Origin: Pseudomonas sp. GM18
GTDB taxonomy: Bacteria > Pseudomonadota > Gammaproteobacteria > Pseudomonadales > Pseudomonadaceae
DNA length: 64,000 nt
Reading direction: 5' to 3'
Assembly (NCBI RefSeq): GCF_000282195.1
Contig: NZ_AKJT01000131.1
Coordinates: forward strand, 1-64,000
Part shown: positions 43,477 to 52,227 of the stretch, piece after piece
How positions within the stretch are numbered: position 1 is the stretch's first letter
Layout of the letters: every line of letters starts with the position of its first letter
Position numbers and translations under genes: made by a program
Notes under the pieces: model-generated
The model's database searches: none
The model's input: only the letters and a program-made list of their open reading frames with translations
What the model was told of the DNA's origin: nothing

Positions 43477-45141
43477 TTACATGTTCGGGTAAGTCGGGCC
43501 GCCGGCACCTTCCGGTGCCACCCAGGTGATGTTCTGTGCAGGGTCCTTGATGTCGCAGGTCTTGCAGTGAACGCAGTTCTGGGCGTTGATCTGGAAGCGT
43601 TTCTCGCCGTTTTCCTGGGTGACGACTTCATACACGCCGGCCGGGCAGTAACGCTGGGCAGGTTCATCGTACAGCGGCAGGTTCTTGCTGATCGGGATGC
43701 TCGCGTCGGCCAACTTCAGGTGGCACGGCTGCTCTTCTTCGTGGTTGGTACCGGAGATGAACACCGAGCTGAGCTTGTCGAAGCTGATCTTGCCGTCCGG
43801 TTTCGGGTAGTCGATCTTCTTGCAGTCGACCGCCAGTTTCAGGCACGCGTAATCCGGCTTGGTGTCGTGCAGGGTGAACGGCAGTTTGCCGCCGAAGATG
43901 TTCTGGTCGATCCAGTTGAAACCGCCGCCGACGATGGCGCCGAACTTGTGGATCGCCGGGCCGAAGTTGCGGCTGGCGAACAGTTCGTCGTAGAGCCAGC
44001 TCTTCTTGAAGGCGTCGACGTAAGTGGTCAGCTCTTGCGTGCCGTCCAGGTCGGCGAACAAGGCATCGGCCACGGCGTCAGCGGCAAGCATGCCGGACTT
44101 CATCGCGGTGTGGCTGCCTTTGATCTTGGCGAAGTTCAGGGTGCCGAGGTCGCAACCGATCAGCGCGCCGCCCTTGAAAACCATTTTCGGCAGCGAGTTC
44201 AGGCCGCCTTTGCAGATGGCACGGGCACCGTAGCTGACGCGCTTGCCGCCTTCCAGGTATTGCTTGAGCACCGGGTGATGCTTGAGGCGCTGGAACTCGT
44301 CGAACGGTGACAGGAAGGTGTTGCTGTAGGAAAGATCGACGATCAGACCGACCACCACCTGGTTGTTTTCCAGATGATAGAGGAACGAACCACCGGTGTT
44401 CTCGGTGCCCATGATGTCCAGCGGCCAGCCGGCGGTGTGGACCACCAGGCCTGGCTGGTGCTTGGCCGGGTCGATTTCCCAGATTTCTTTCAGGCCGATG
44501 CCGTAATGCTGGGCGTCGGCTTCGCTGTCGAGGTTGAAACGCTTGATCAGCTGCTTACCGATGTGGCCGCGGCAACCTTCGGCGAACAGCGTGTACTTGG
44601 CGCGCAGTTCCATGCCTGGGGTGTACAGGCCTTCTTTCGGATTGCCTTCGCGGTCAACACCCAGATCGCCGGTGATGATCCCGCGAACCACTCCGTTCTC
44701 GTCGAACAGCGCTTCCTGAGCGGCGAAGCCCGGGTAGATTTCCACGCCCAGGTTTTCGGCCTGCTGGGCCAGCCAGCGGCACAGATTGCCTAGGGAGATG
44801 ATGTAGTTACCTTCGTTGTGCATGGTCTTGGGCACAAAGAGGTCTGGAATCTTCTGCGCGCTGTCAGCGTTCTTCAGAACGAAGATGTCATCGCGGGTGA
44901 CCGGCGTGTTCAGCGGCGCGCCGAGTTCTTTCCAGTCCGGGAACAATTCGTTCAGGGCCCGTGGTTCGAACACGGCACCGGACAGGATGTGAGCGCCGAC
45001 TTCGGAGCCTTTTTCGACCACGCAGACGCTGATTTCCTTACCGGCTTCGGCGGCCTTCTGCTTCAAACGGCAGGCGGCGGACAGGCCAGCGGGGCCGGCA
45101 CCGACGATGACCACGTCGAATTCCATGTATTCGCGTTCCAC
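43477..45141 (-). CDS. Electron transfer flavoprotein-ubiquinone oxidoreductase
   Basis: Membrane-associated flavoprotein passing electrons from EtfAB, hence from acyl-CoA and related dehydrogenases, to ubiquinone. The 554-residue protein has FAD motif VVIVGAGPAGLSAACRLK, HILSGAVFEP, and a C-terminal 4Fe-4S site (CPAGVYEV and CVHCKTCDIKDP). A GTG start at 45141 follows AGGAGATAGCC; ATG 45126 is an alternative. Divergent from etfBA across a 547-base regulatory region. Confidence 0.96.
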   Translation of the reverse strand: MEREYMEFDVVIVGAGPAGLSAACRLKQKAAEAGKEISVCVVEKGSEVGAHILSGAVFEPRALNELFPDWKELGAPLNTPVTRDDIFVLKNADSAQKIPDLFVPKTMHNEGNYIISLGNLCRWLAQQAENLGVEIYPGFAAQEALFDENGVVRGIITGDLGVDREGNPKEGLYTPGMELRAKYTLFAEGCRGHIGKQLIKRFNLDSEADAQHYGIGLKEIWEIDPAKHQPGLVVHTAGWPLDIMGTENTGGSFLYHLENNQVVVGLIVDLSYSNTFLSPFDEFQRLKHHPVLKQYLEGGKRVSYGARAICKGGLNSLPKMVFKGGALIGCDLGTLNFAKIKGSHTAMKSGMLAADAVADALFADLDGTQELTTYVDAFKKSWLYDELFASRNFGPAIHKFGAIVGGGFNWIDQNIFGGKLPFTLHDTKPDYACLKLAVDCKKIDYPKPDGKISFDKLSSVFISGTNHEEEQPCHLKLADASIPISKNLPLYDEPAQRYCPAGVYEVVTQENGEKRFQINAQNCVHCKTCDIKDPAQNITWVAPEGAGGPTYPNM

Positions 45142-45688
45142 AGGCTATCTCCTACTCAAGGCTCAACAGTTTTTTTTCTAATTGGAGGTTGGGTGTCGCA
45201 TCCATGAATTCCCCACAACGCGGGGAAGAGGACAATCGATGAACCACCTTTCTCTCTGGGTGGCGCATTATATCTACACCACTCTTAGCGTCCAATACAA
45301 ACGTTTGTTTGAATCGGCTCAAAGCCAGATAAATCAAAGTCACGCGGCTTATGACTGGCCATTTTGCCGTATTGACCGGAATAGGTGTTCCGGTCAAGAT
45401 ACGGGCGGTTTTGCGCTCGCCGTAGGCTGATTGTTGGTTCCAAGAGCACCTCTAAAGACAGGGCGATGGCAGTACCAGGTGATGCGTTGTGCAGGTTTTG
45501 CACGCAGTTTACACGCCGCGATAATGAATGACTCGTCGGTCACCACTGACGAACGGTCATCAGCCTCGTGAGCAAGGTTCACCCGATACACCTGCCAGCG
45601 TTTTTAGAGGTGCCCTTGTGCCCCATGTGCATCAACCGCCAGGTTCGCCTAGGCGACTTTCTTTTCACCGGAGAGTAACGAGGAATCC
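45142..45688. promoter_or_regulatory. Etf-QO/etfBA divergent control region with PsrA-type site
   Basis: No gene is seen in this 547-base spacer. CAAAC-N4-GTTTG occurs at 45298-45311, overlapping the perfect palindrome ACAAACGTTTGT (45297-45308). This matches the published PsrA motif (G/C)AAAC-N2-4-GTTTG(C/G), PsrA being the fatty-acid-responsive regulator of pseudomonads. An exact 11-base inverted repeat, GCACCTCTAAA (45446-45456) and TTTAGAGGTGC (45603-45613), encloses the etfB-proximal half. GGAGAGTAACGAGGAATCC precedes etfB. Confidence 0.6.
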
Positions 45689-46438
45689 ATGAAGGTTCTT
45701 GTAGCTGTCAAACGCGTTGTGGATTACAACGTCAAGGTTCGCGTCAAGGCGGACAATTCCGGCGTCGACCTCGCTAACGTCAAGATGTCGATGAACCCGT
45801 TCTGCGAAATCGCAGTGGAAGAAGCCGTACGTCTGAAAGAGAAAGGCGTTGCGACTGAAATCGTCGTCGTTTCCATCGGCCCGTCCACCGCTCAAGAGCA
45901 ACTGCGCACCGCGCTGGCTCTGGGTGCCGACCGCGCCATCCTCGTCGAATCCGCTGAAGATCTGACTTCCCTGGCCGTGGCTAAACTGCTCAAGGCGGTG
46001 GTCGACAAGGAACAGCCTCAGCTGGTGATCCTCGGCAAACAAGCCATCGACAGCGACAACAACCAGACTGGCCAGATGCTCGCAGCATTGAGCGGCTACG
46101 GTCAGGGCACATTCGCATCCAAAGTCGAAGTCAGCGGCGACAGCGTTGCCGTGACTCGCGAAATCGACGGCGGCGCGCAGACGGTTTCCCTGAAGCTGCC
46201 GGCCATCGTCACCACCGACCTGCGTTTGAACGAGCCGCGCTACGCGTCCCTGCCAAACATCATGAAAGCCAAGAAGAAGCCTCTCGAAGTGCTGACTCCA
46301 GACGCTTTGGGCGTTTCCACCGCCTCCACCAACAAGACCGTGAAAGTCGAAGCGCCGGCTGCACGCAGCGCGGGTATCAAGGTCAAGTCGGTGGCTGAAC
46401 TGGTCGAGAAACTGAAAAACGAAGCGAAGGTAATCTAA
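45689..46438 (+). CDS. etfB: Electron transfer flavoprotein subunit beta
   Basis: A 249-residue AMP-binding subunit of the EtfAB heterodimer, the shared acceptor for acyl-CoA dehydrogenases. It begins MKVLVAVKRVVDYNVKVRVK and contains LVILGKQAIDSDNNQTGQML and the recognition loop LRLNEPRYASLPNIMKAKKK. Directly adjacent to etfA. Confidence 0.97.
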   Translation: MKVLVAVKRVVDYNVKVRVKADNSGVDLANVKMSMNPFCEIAVEEAVRLKEKGVATEIVVVSIGPSTAQEQLRTALALGADRAILVESAEDLTSLAVAKLLKAVVDKEQPQLVILGKQAIDSDNNQTGQMLAALSGYGQGTFASKVEVSGDSVAVTREIDGGAQTVSLKLPAIVTTDLRLNEPRYASLPNIMKAKKKPLEVLTPDALGVSTASTNKTVKVEAPAARSAGIKVKSVAELVEKLKNEAKVI

Positions 46439-47368
46439 ATGACTATCTTGGTTATTGCTGAACACGACAACAAAGTGCTGGCTCCGGCCACGCTGAACAC
46501 CGTGGCTGCCGCTGCCAAAATCGGTGGCGACATTCACGTTCTGGTTGCAGGCCAGGGCGCTGGCGCCGTGGCTGACGCCGCAGCGAAAATCGCTGGCGTG
46601 GCGAAAGTGTTGGTGGCCGATAATGCCGCCTACGCGCATCAACTGCCGGAAAACGTTGCTCCACTGGTAGCCGAGCTGGGCGCTGGTTACAGCCACATCC
46701 TGGCCGCCGCCACTTCCAACGGCAAAAACATCCTGCCGCGCGTTGCCGCTCAGCTGGACGTTGACCAGATCTCCGAGATCATCTCGGTCGAAAGCGCCGA
46801 CACCTTCAAGCGCCCGATCTACGCCGGTAACGCCATCGCCACCGTTCAATCGAACGCTGCGGTCAAAGTGATCACCGTGCGTGCTACCGGTTTCGACCCG
46901 GTGGCTGCCGAAGGTGGTTCGGCTGCCGTTGAAGCCGTTGCCGCTGCTCACGACGCCGGCACTTCCAGCTTCGTCAACGAAGAATTGGCCAAGTCCGATC
47001 GTCCGGAACTGACCGCTGCCAAGATCGTCGTTTCCGGCGGCCGCGGCATGCAGAACGGCGACAACTTCAAACACCTGTACGCCCTGGCCGACAAGCTGGG
47101 CGCAGCCGTGGGTGCTTCCCGCGCCGCGGTCGACGCAGGTTTCGTACCCAACGACATGCAGGTCGGTCAGACCGGTAAGATCGTTGCGCCACAGCTGTAC
47201 ATCGCCGTCGGTATCTCCGGCGCGATCCAGCACCTGGCCGGCATGAAAGACTCCAAGGTGATCGTTGCGATCAACAAGGACGAAGAAGCGCCGATCTTCC
47301 AGGTGGCCGATTACGGCTTGGTGGCAGACCTGTTCGAAGCCATCCCCGAGTTCGAGAAGCTGGTCTAA
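46439..47368 (+). CDS. etfA: Electron transfer flavoprotein subunit alpha
   Basis: A 309-residue FAD-binding subunit. The C-terminal domain shows VVSGGRGMQNGDNF, GASRAAVDAGFVPNDMQVGQTGKIVAPQLY and GISGAIQHLAGMKDSKVIVAINKDEEAPIF, all standard FAD contacts. It starts immediately after the etfB stop. A strong terminator follows. Confidence 0.97.
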   Translation: MTILVIAEHDNKVLAPATLNTVAAAAKIGGDIHVLVAGQGAGAVADAAAKIAGVAKVLVADNAAYAHQLPENVAPLVAELGAGYSHILAAATSNGKNILPRVAAQLDVDQISEIISVESADTFKRPIYAGNAIATVQSNAAVKVITVRATGFDPVAAEGGSAAVEAVAAAHDAGTSSFVNEELAKSDRPELTAAKIVVSGGRGMQNGDNFKHLYALADKLGAAVGASRAAVDAGFVPNDMQVGQTGKIVAPQLYIAVGISGAIQHLAGMKDSKVIVAINKDEEAPIFQVADYGLVADLFEAIPEFEKLV

Positions 47369-47390
47369 TCCGGCGGCTTGACTTATAAAG

Positions 47391-47420
47391 AGCCCGGCCT
47401 TTTGGTCGGGCTTTTTTTTG
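47391..47420 (+). terminator. Rho-independent terminator of etfBA
   Basis: AGCCCGGCC (47391-47399) and GGTCGGGCT (47404-47412) pair with one G-U, followed by eight T. Confidence 0.92.
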
Positions 47421-47425
47421 TGCTT

Positions 47426-47531
47426 TGTAGGAGCTGTCGAGTGAAACGAGGCTGCGATCTTTTGATCTTTCGCTTGGGATTCAAGTGGAGCTGAAAAGAT
47501 CGCAGCCTCGTTTCACTCGACAGCTCCTACA
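47426..47531. repeat. 106-bp perfect inverted repeat
   Basis: Two exact 38-base arms (47426-47463 and 47494-47531) starting TGTAGGAGCTGTCGAGTG surround a 30-base centre. The arm sequence with GAGGCTGCGATCTTTT is a known type of dispersed Pseudomonas repeat. A part of that motif (GCTGCGATCTTTTGGCC) reappears alone at 59753-59769. Confidence 0.88.
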
Positions 47532-47566
47532 GTTGGCATATCCGGGATTGAGAGGAGTGTTTGGCC

Positions 47567-48394
47567 ATGGATCTGCGCCTTGTATGGGGTTTGCTGGGAT
47601 TATCGCTATTGCCAGGGCTGTCGTTTGCCGCGGGCAAGTGCGAGCGCCTGATCGTGACCGGCAGCCCGGACGCACCGCCGTACCTGTGGCAAGACCCGCA
47701 AAACCCCAAGCACCTGATCGGCGCCAGTGCTGATCTGTTGCAGCAAGTGGCGGGGGAGTTGGGCATCAAGGTTGAGCTGCTGTACGCCGGCAAACGCTCC
47801 CAAGCCCTGGATGAAGTGCGCAGCGGGCGCATGGACATGCTGGCCGATGCGCCCTTGGCGGTAAATGAGCTGGAAAATCTGGATTACATCCATCCAGCGC
47901 TGCTGGAAAACGACTATCTGGTCTGGACTCGCAACGACTCGCTATTGGTCTACAACGAAGCGCAGGACCTTCACGGTCATCCCGGCGCGTTGTCGGAAAA
48001 GGCTCGAGTGACCTCTTCATTCGGCACTTTCGCCGAGCAGCAATTGACCCTCGTGCGCACACCCAATCTGACTCAGGCCTTTCAGAAATTGCTGCTGGGC
48101 GAGGTGGAATTTGTCCTCGCCGGCCGTTACTCGGGCATGGCCATGGTGCAAACGCTGGGGATGGCCAATGACTTGATGGCCCACCCACAACCCATCGACA
48201 AACCCGGCCTGTACCTCGCGGTTTCCCATAACTCCGCCTGCAACGATCCTTGGTTGCGCGGACAGCTGGCCAAAAAGATGACAGAATTGCCCGCGTCCGG
48301 ACTGACGGAAGCTGCGTTGCTGCGCAATATCGAGCGTTGGAAAGTGCAAGGCTCACAACAGCAGCCACAACCTGTCAGTACCCCAAAACAGTAG
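47567..48394 (+). CDS. Periplasmic substrate-binding protein, SBP family 3 type
   Basis: A 275-residue secreted protein: signal peptide MDLRLVWGLLGLSLLPGLSFA, then a bacterial extracellular solute-binding family 3 fold (LIVTGSPDAPPYLWQD, EVRSGRMDMLADAPL). There is no permease or ATPase beside it, so it may serve a distant transporter or act as a sensor. ATG 47567 is preferred over TTG 47561; AGGAG is about ten bases upstream. Confidence 0.83.
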   Translation: MDLRLVWGLLGLSLLPGLSFAAGKCERLIVTGSPDAPPYLWQDPQNPKHLIGASADLLQQVAGELGIKVELLYAGKRSQALDEVRSGRMDMLADAPLAVNELENLDYIHPALLENDYLVWTRNDSLLVYNEAQDLHGHPGALSEKARVTSSFGTFAEQQLTLVRTPNLTQAFQKLLLGEVEFVLAGRYSGMAMVQTLGMANDLMAHPQPIDKPGLYLAVSHNSACNDPWLRGQLAKKMTELPASGLTEAALLRNIERWKVQGSQQQPQPVSTPKQ

Positions 48395-48403
48395 GGATTT
48401 TTA

Positions 48404-48760
48404 GTGAATATTCGACCTCTTTTCGCTGCCCTGGCCGTTCTGGCTCTGGCGGGTTGTGCAGCCGATCCGGCGCCGAATGAACAAATACGCCTGACCGAAC
48501 AGGCCCTCGAACAAGCCAAGGCCGTGGGCGCTACCGCCGAGGAAGTGCCGGAGCTGAAACTGGCCCAGGACAAGTTCAACCGTGCCAAGGGCAACATGGC
48601 CGACCAGTCCTTCAAGAATGCGCGTATGCGGGCCGAGCAGGCCGAGCTGGACGCGCGCCTGGCCGAAGCCCGGGTCCTGACCCACAAGAGCGAGGAGCAG
48701 TTGAGCGTGCTCAATACCCGCATCACCCGCCTGCGCAAGCAACTGGGAGATGCCCAATGA
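48404..48760 (+). CDS. DUF4398 lipoprotein
   Basis: A 118-residue lipoprotein: signal MNIRPLFAALAVLALAGC with lipobox LAGC (Cys18). The mature part is a long helix-rich DUF4398 segment (RLTEQALEQAKAVGATAEEV) likely to form a coiled coil. GTG start ten bases after the binding-protein gene. Its stop overlaps the start of the OmpA-like gene (ATGA), and that protein carries a related N-terminal region, so the pair probably works together in the envelope. Confidence 0.88.
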   Translation: MNIRPLFAALAVLALAGCAADPAPNEQIRLTEQALEQAKAVGATAEEVPELKLAQDKFNRAKGNMADQSFKNARMRAEQAELDARLAEARVLTHKSEEQLSVLNTRITRLRKQLGDAQ

Positions 48761-49569
48761 ACCTCAAGACCCAAGTACTCGGCGGCTTGATCCTGGCCGG
48801 CTGCGCAAGCCTCTATGGCTGCGCCGGTCAACACAGTGAAGCCGCGTTGCAGCAGGCCGGCACCGACTTCCAGAAGGTCAAGGAAGACTCCAACGTGCTG
48901 CGCATTGCGCCCAAAGACGTGATCCGTGCCGGCGAGTCCCTGGCCCGCGCCGATCGTCTGTCCAGCTACTGGGGCAGTGGTTCTGACGTGGTGCATTACG
49001 CCTACCTGAGCCAGCGCTACAGCGAAATCGCCCGGGAACACACCAATCAAGTGCTCAACGAAGAGCGTGCAGCGAAGCTCGAACTCGAGCGTCAGCGCCT
49101 GCAACTGGCACTGCGTGAGTCCAAATTGCTCAGCGTGCAGCAACAGGGCAAGTGGCTCGAAGAGCAGATCGTGGCGTTGGCGACCACCCAGACCGACCGT
49201 GGTCTGGTGATGACCCTGGGTGATGTGTTGTTCGACACCGGTGAAGCGGAACTGAAGAGCTCGGCGAACCGTGTGGTGCTGAAGATCGTCCAGTTCCTGC
49301 AACTCAACCCCAAGCGCGTGGTGCGGATTGAAGGCTACACCGACAGCACTGGCGGTAAACAGGAAAACCTCAAGCTGTCCCGCGACCGTGCGCAATCGGT
49401 GGCCGACGTGCTGACGGATCTGGGCATCGACGACAAACGCATCCAGGTCGAAGGTTACGGCGATGAATACCCGGTGGACGCCAACGCTTCCGAGCGCGGT
49501 CGTGCCCAGAACCGTCGTGTGGAGATTGTATTCTCCGACGAAAAAGGCCAGCTCGGCGCCGCCCGCTGA
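48757..49569 (+). CDS. OmpA-family lipoprotein with DUF4398-like N-terminal region
   Basis: A 270-residue protein with a lipoprotein-type signal (LILAGCASLYGCAG; either Cys may be lipidated) and a helical middle (ERAAKLELERQRLQLALRES). A C-terminal OmpA peptidoglycan-binding domain follows, with DTGEAELKSSANRVV, GYTDSTGGKQENLKLSRDRA and ERGRAQNRRVEI. It would tie the outer membrane to peptidoglycan. Coupled to the preceding DUF4398 gene; a terminator follows. Confidence 0.9.
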   Translation: MNLKTQVLGGLILAGCASLYGCAGQHSEAALQQAGTDFQKVKEDSNVLRIAPKDVIRAGESLARADRLSSYWGSGSDVVHYAYLSQRYSEIAREHTNQVLNEERAAKLELERQRLQLALRESKLLSVQQQGKWLEEQIVALATTQTDRGLVMTLGDVLFDTGEAELKSSANRVVLKIVQFLQLNPKRVVRIEGYTDSTGGKQENLKLSRDRAQSVADVLTDLGIDDKRIQVEGYGDEYPVDANASERGRAQNRRVEIVFSDEKGQLGAAR

Positions 49570-49584
49570 GGGCTGCGTCACTGG

Positions 49585-49620
49585 AAAGCCCGGCCTGTTC
49601 AGCAGCGCCGGGTTTTTTTG
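49585..49620 (+). terminator. Rho-independent terminator after the OmpA-like gene
   Basis: CCCGGC (49589-49594) and GCCGGG (49607-49612) followed by seven T. Confidence 0.85.
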
Positions 49621-49690
49621 CGCCTGTTGAATGCGTCGTAAAACAGTACAGATTTTGCTGACACCGCACTGTATGGTCGACTATTGTGGC

Positions 49691-49720
49691 AACTGTCCCA
49701 GTACACTTCTAAACTGTTCC
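49691..49720 (+). promoter_or_regulatory. Direct-repeat operator candidate for the MocR gene
   Basis: AACTGTCCC (49691-49699) and AACTGTTCC (49712-49720) lie 21 bases apart, two helical turns, on one face of the DNA. Direct repeats upstream of their own gene are the usual binding sites of MocR/GntR proteins. The gene start is 51 bases downstream. Confidence 0.5.
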
Positions 49721-49770
49721 GGTATTGTTTCACACAAGAATAAAATGCCCGTGAAATCGAGTGCTGCGTC

Positions 49771-51210
49771 ATGACCAATCTCTTGCTCTATCAACGTATT
49801 GCTCAGCAACTGGCCGAAGACATCCGCCGCGGTGTCTATCAGCCAGGAGAGCGCGTGCCTTCAGTGCGCAAGATGAGCTCGCAGCTCAACGTCAGCCATG
49901 CGACGGTGTTGCAGGCCTACGCCAACCTTGAAGATCAAGGGCTGATCCGTGCCCGGCCGCAATCCGGTTACTACGTGCACCAGACGCCCGCCCTGACGGC
50001 ACCGACCCCGGACATCGCCCGGGTCGAGCGCCCAGGCCTGGTCACCCGCAGCAGCATCATTCAGCAAGTCCTGGTCGAATCCCGCCGCGAAGGCGTATTC
50101 CCGTTGGGCGCGGCTGTACCGAGTGTCGATTATCTGCCGGTGCGGGCACTGCATCAGCAACTGGCCAAAGTCACCCGTTTCCATAGTCCGCGGGCGTTCA
50201 GCTACATGTTCAGCCCTGGTTTCGAGCCGTTGCGTCGGCAAGTGGCGATCCGCATGCGCGATGCCGGCGTGGTGGTTGATCCGTCGGAAGTGGTGATCAC
50301 CCACGGCTGCGTCGATGCGTTGCAGATGTCTCTGCGCGTATTGACCCGGCCGGGCGATCTGATCGCCGCCGAGTCGCCGACCTATTACGGTTTGCTGCAA
50401 CTGGCCGACCTGCTGGGGCTGAAAGTCATCGAGATCCCCAGCGATCCGGCCACCGGCATGAGCCTCGAAGCCTTGCAACTGGCGGCTAACCAGTGGTCGA
50501 TCAAGGCACTGGTGCTGACCACGCGCCTGAGCAATCCCTTGGGCGGCACCATGCCCGAAGAGCGGCAGAAACAACTGCTGCGCCTGGCTTCGGATTTCGA
50601 TATTCAAGTCGTTGAAGACGATATTTACGGCGAACTGATGTTCGAGCAGGGCCGCACCAAATCGCTCAAGGCCTATGACCGGCTGGATCGGGTGATTTAT
50701 TGCTCCAGCTTCTCCAAAACCCTGTCGCCCGGCGTGCGGATCGGCTGGATGATTGCCGGCAAGTACCAGTCGGAAATCCAGCGCCTGCAGACGTTCAGCA
50801 CGCATTCGGCCTGCAGCGTCACGCAAATGGGCATTGCGGCCTATCTGGAGAACGGCGGTTACGACCGGCATTTGCGTTACATCCGTCAGGAGTACCGCAA
50901 GAACCTCAGCGCTTTCCAGTTGGCAGTGCAGCAATACTTCCCGGAAGGCACACAGATGACCCGGCCTACCGGCGGTTTCATTCTGTGGGTCAGTCTGCCG
51001 GGGCGGGTCAATACGCAAGAGTTGCATGTGCGTGCGTTGCAGCAGGGCATCAGCATTGCGCCGGGGCTTATTTTCAGTAACACCGAGCAATTCAATCACT
51101 GCATTCGCCTGAACTGCGGCATCCCCTGGAACCGCGAGGCCGAGCGTGCATTGATGACGCTGGGGCTGCTGGCGACACAACTGTGTCAGGAGACAACGAG
51201 CGGTTATTGA
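49771..51210 (+). CDS. MocR-family regulator (GntR winged helix fused to aminotransferase fold)
   Basis: A 479-residue protein. Residues 1-75 are a GntR HTH (GVYQPGERVPSVRKMSSQLNV, ATVLQAYANLEDQGLI). From about 100 on is a fold-type I aminotransferase with the PLP Lys in SSFSKTLSPGVRIGW and a VEDDIYGELMF Asp/Tyr pair. Such proteins sense PLP or amino compounds and control nearby catabolic genes. No obvious target gene is divergent here, so autoregulation or a distant target is likely. Confidence 0.9.
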   Translation: MTNLLLYQRIAQQLAEDIRRGVYQPGERVPSVRKMSSQLNVSHATVLQAYANLEDQGLIRARPQSGYYVHQTPALTAPTPDIARVERPGLVTRSSIIQQVLVESRREGVFPLGAAVPSVDYLPVRALHQQLAKVTRFHSPRAFSYMFSPGFEPLRRQVAIRMRDAGVVVDPSEVVITHGCVDALQMSLRVLTRPGDLIAAESPTYYGLLQLADLLGLKVIEIPSDPATGMSLEALQLAANQWSIKALVLTTRLSNPLGGTMPEERQKQLLRLASDFDIQVVEDDIYGELMFEQGRTKSLKAYDRLDRVIYCSSFSKTLSPGVRIGWMIAGKYQSEIQRLQTFSTHSACSVTQMGIAAYLENGGYDRHLRYIRQEYRKNLSAFQLAVQQYFPEGTQMTRPTGGFILWVSLPGRVNTQELHVRALQQGISIAPGLIFSNTEQFNHCIRLNCGIPWNREAERALMTLGLLATQLCQETTSGY

Positions 51211-51297
51211 CTTGCCGGGCAGTTATGAACGGCCCGCTTGTCTTGTCGCCTCCAACAGGCGAGCATATGACTTTCTGCCGTTCGTGCCGTTGGGTCC

Positions 51298-51765
51298 ATG
51301 AAACCGATTTTTCCTGCCGCCTGGTTATTGATCTGCCTGTTGATGACTTGTCATGCGGAAGGTGTCATGGCGGCTTCCGTTCAGGAAAAACCGACAGCCG
51401 CCGCAACCGCGAAAAAACCGGTGGCGGTCAAAAAAACCGCTCCGGCCACAAAGAAGGCTGCACCGGTCAAAAAGCGTTCTCCCATTGCTTCCAAGTCGAA
51501 ACCGGCCAGTGAAGTGCTGAAAACCAAACTCCCTCCCGCCAATCTCGACTTGAGCTTGCCCAAGGATAAGGTCGACGAATTGAAACCGATCGGCACGGTA
51601 CCGTTGCCTCGACACGATGCGGTGTTGCCGCAAATGTTCGGTGAAAAGAGCAGTCCGTTCCAGCTCAACGGTCGCCTGATCAGCAACGAAATGCAGCTGC
51701 AACGGCGCAATGAAGAGCGCCGGGAAGTTGAAGGCGCGGCGCTGGAGTTCGAGTTCAAGCAGTAA
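51298..51765 (+). CDS. Secreted Lys/Ala/Pro-rich protein of unknown function
   Basis: A 155-residue protein with a signal peptide (about 1-25, ending near GVMA) and a low-complexity basic segment (residues 30-70) of KKTAPATKKAAPVKKR type, like histone H1-like tails. A conserved-looking C-terminal part follows (DLSLPKDKVDELKPIGTVPL, QLNGRLISNEMQLQ). I do not recognise a family. The basic tract could bind anionic polymers in the envelope; that is inference. Confidence 0.72.
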   Translation: MKPIFPAAWLLICLLMTCHAEGVMAASVQEKPTAAATAKKPVAVKKTAPATKKAAPVKKRSPIASKSKPASEVLKTKLPPANLDLSLPKDKVDELKPIGTVPLPRHDAVLPQMFGEKSSPFQLNGRLISNEMQLQRRNEERREVEGAALEFEFKQ

Positions 51766-51931
51766 TTTCCCCCTATTCGTGACCCCTGAAACAGACGCTT
51801 TGTCGGAGACTGGTCAGTCACGTTCGTTTGAGCGTAAAAACCCGGGCCCAGGTAATTTAAAACGACTGTTTTAGCCGTTACTCTGTGCCACGTCCCTTAA
51901 ACACATTGCTCGTCGCGAGGAGCTTGTCGTC

Positions 51932-52186
51932 ATGAGATGCCGTGAAGGCTGTGGCGCCTGTTGCATTGCCCCTTCCATCAGTTCGCCGATTCCCGGCATG
52001 CCCAATGGCAAAGCCGCCGGAGAACGATGCGTACAACTGTCTGCCGATAACCTGTGCAGCATTTTCGGCAAGCCGGAACGCCCCGCGGTGTGTTCGGCAT
52101 TTGAGGCCGATGTCGAGGTTTGCGGAAGCAGCCGCGACGAAGCGATCAAATTGCTGGGCTGGTGGGAGCAAATGACGGCCGCGTGA
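51932..52186 (+). CDS. YkgJ-family cysteine-cluster protein
   Basis: An 84-residue protein with CREGCGACC at the start and later Cys in GERCVQL, NLCSIF, AVCSAF and EVCGSS, the zinc/iron-chelating pattern of the YkgJ (CxxCxxCC) family. The function of the family is not established. GAGGAG precedes ATG 51932. A START-domain gene follows after 41 bases. Confidence 0.87.
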   Translation: MRCREGCGACCIAPSISSPIPGMPNGKAAGERCVQLSADNLCSIFGKPERPAVCSAFEADVEVCGSSRDEAIKLLGWWEQMTAA

Positions 52187-52227
52187 TGTGTTCAACGAAC
52201 GGAACTTCAACAATAAGGAATAAGACT

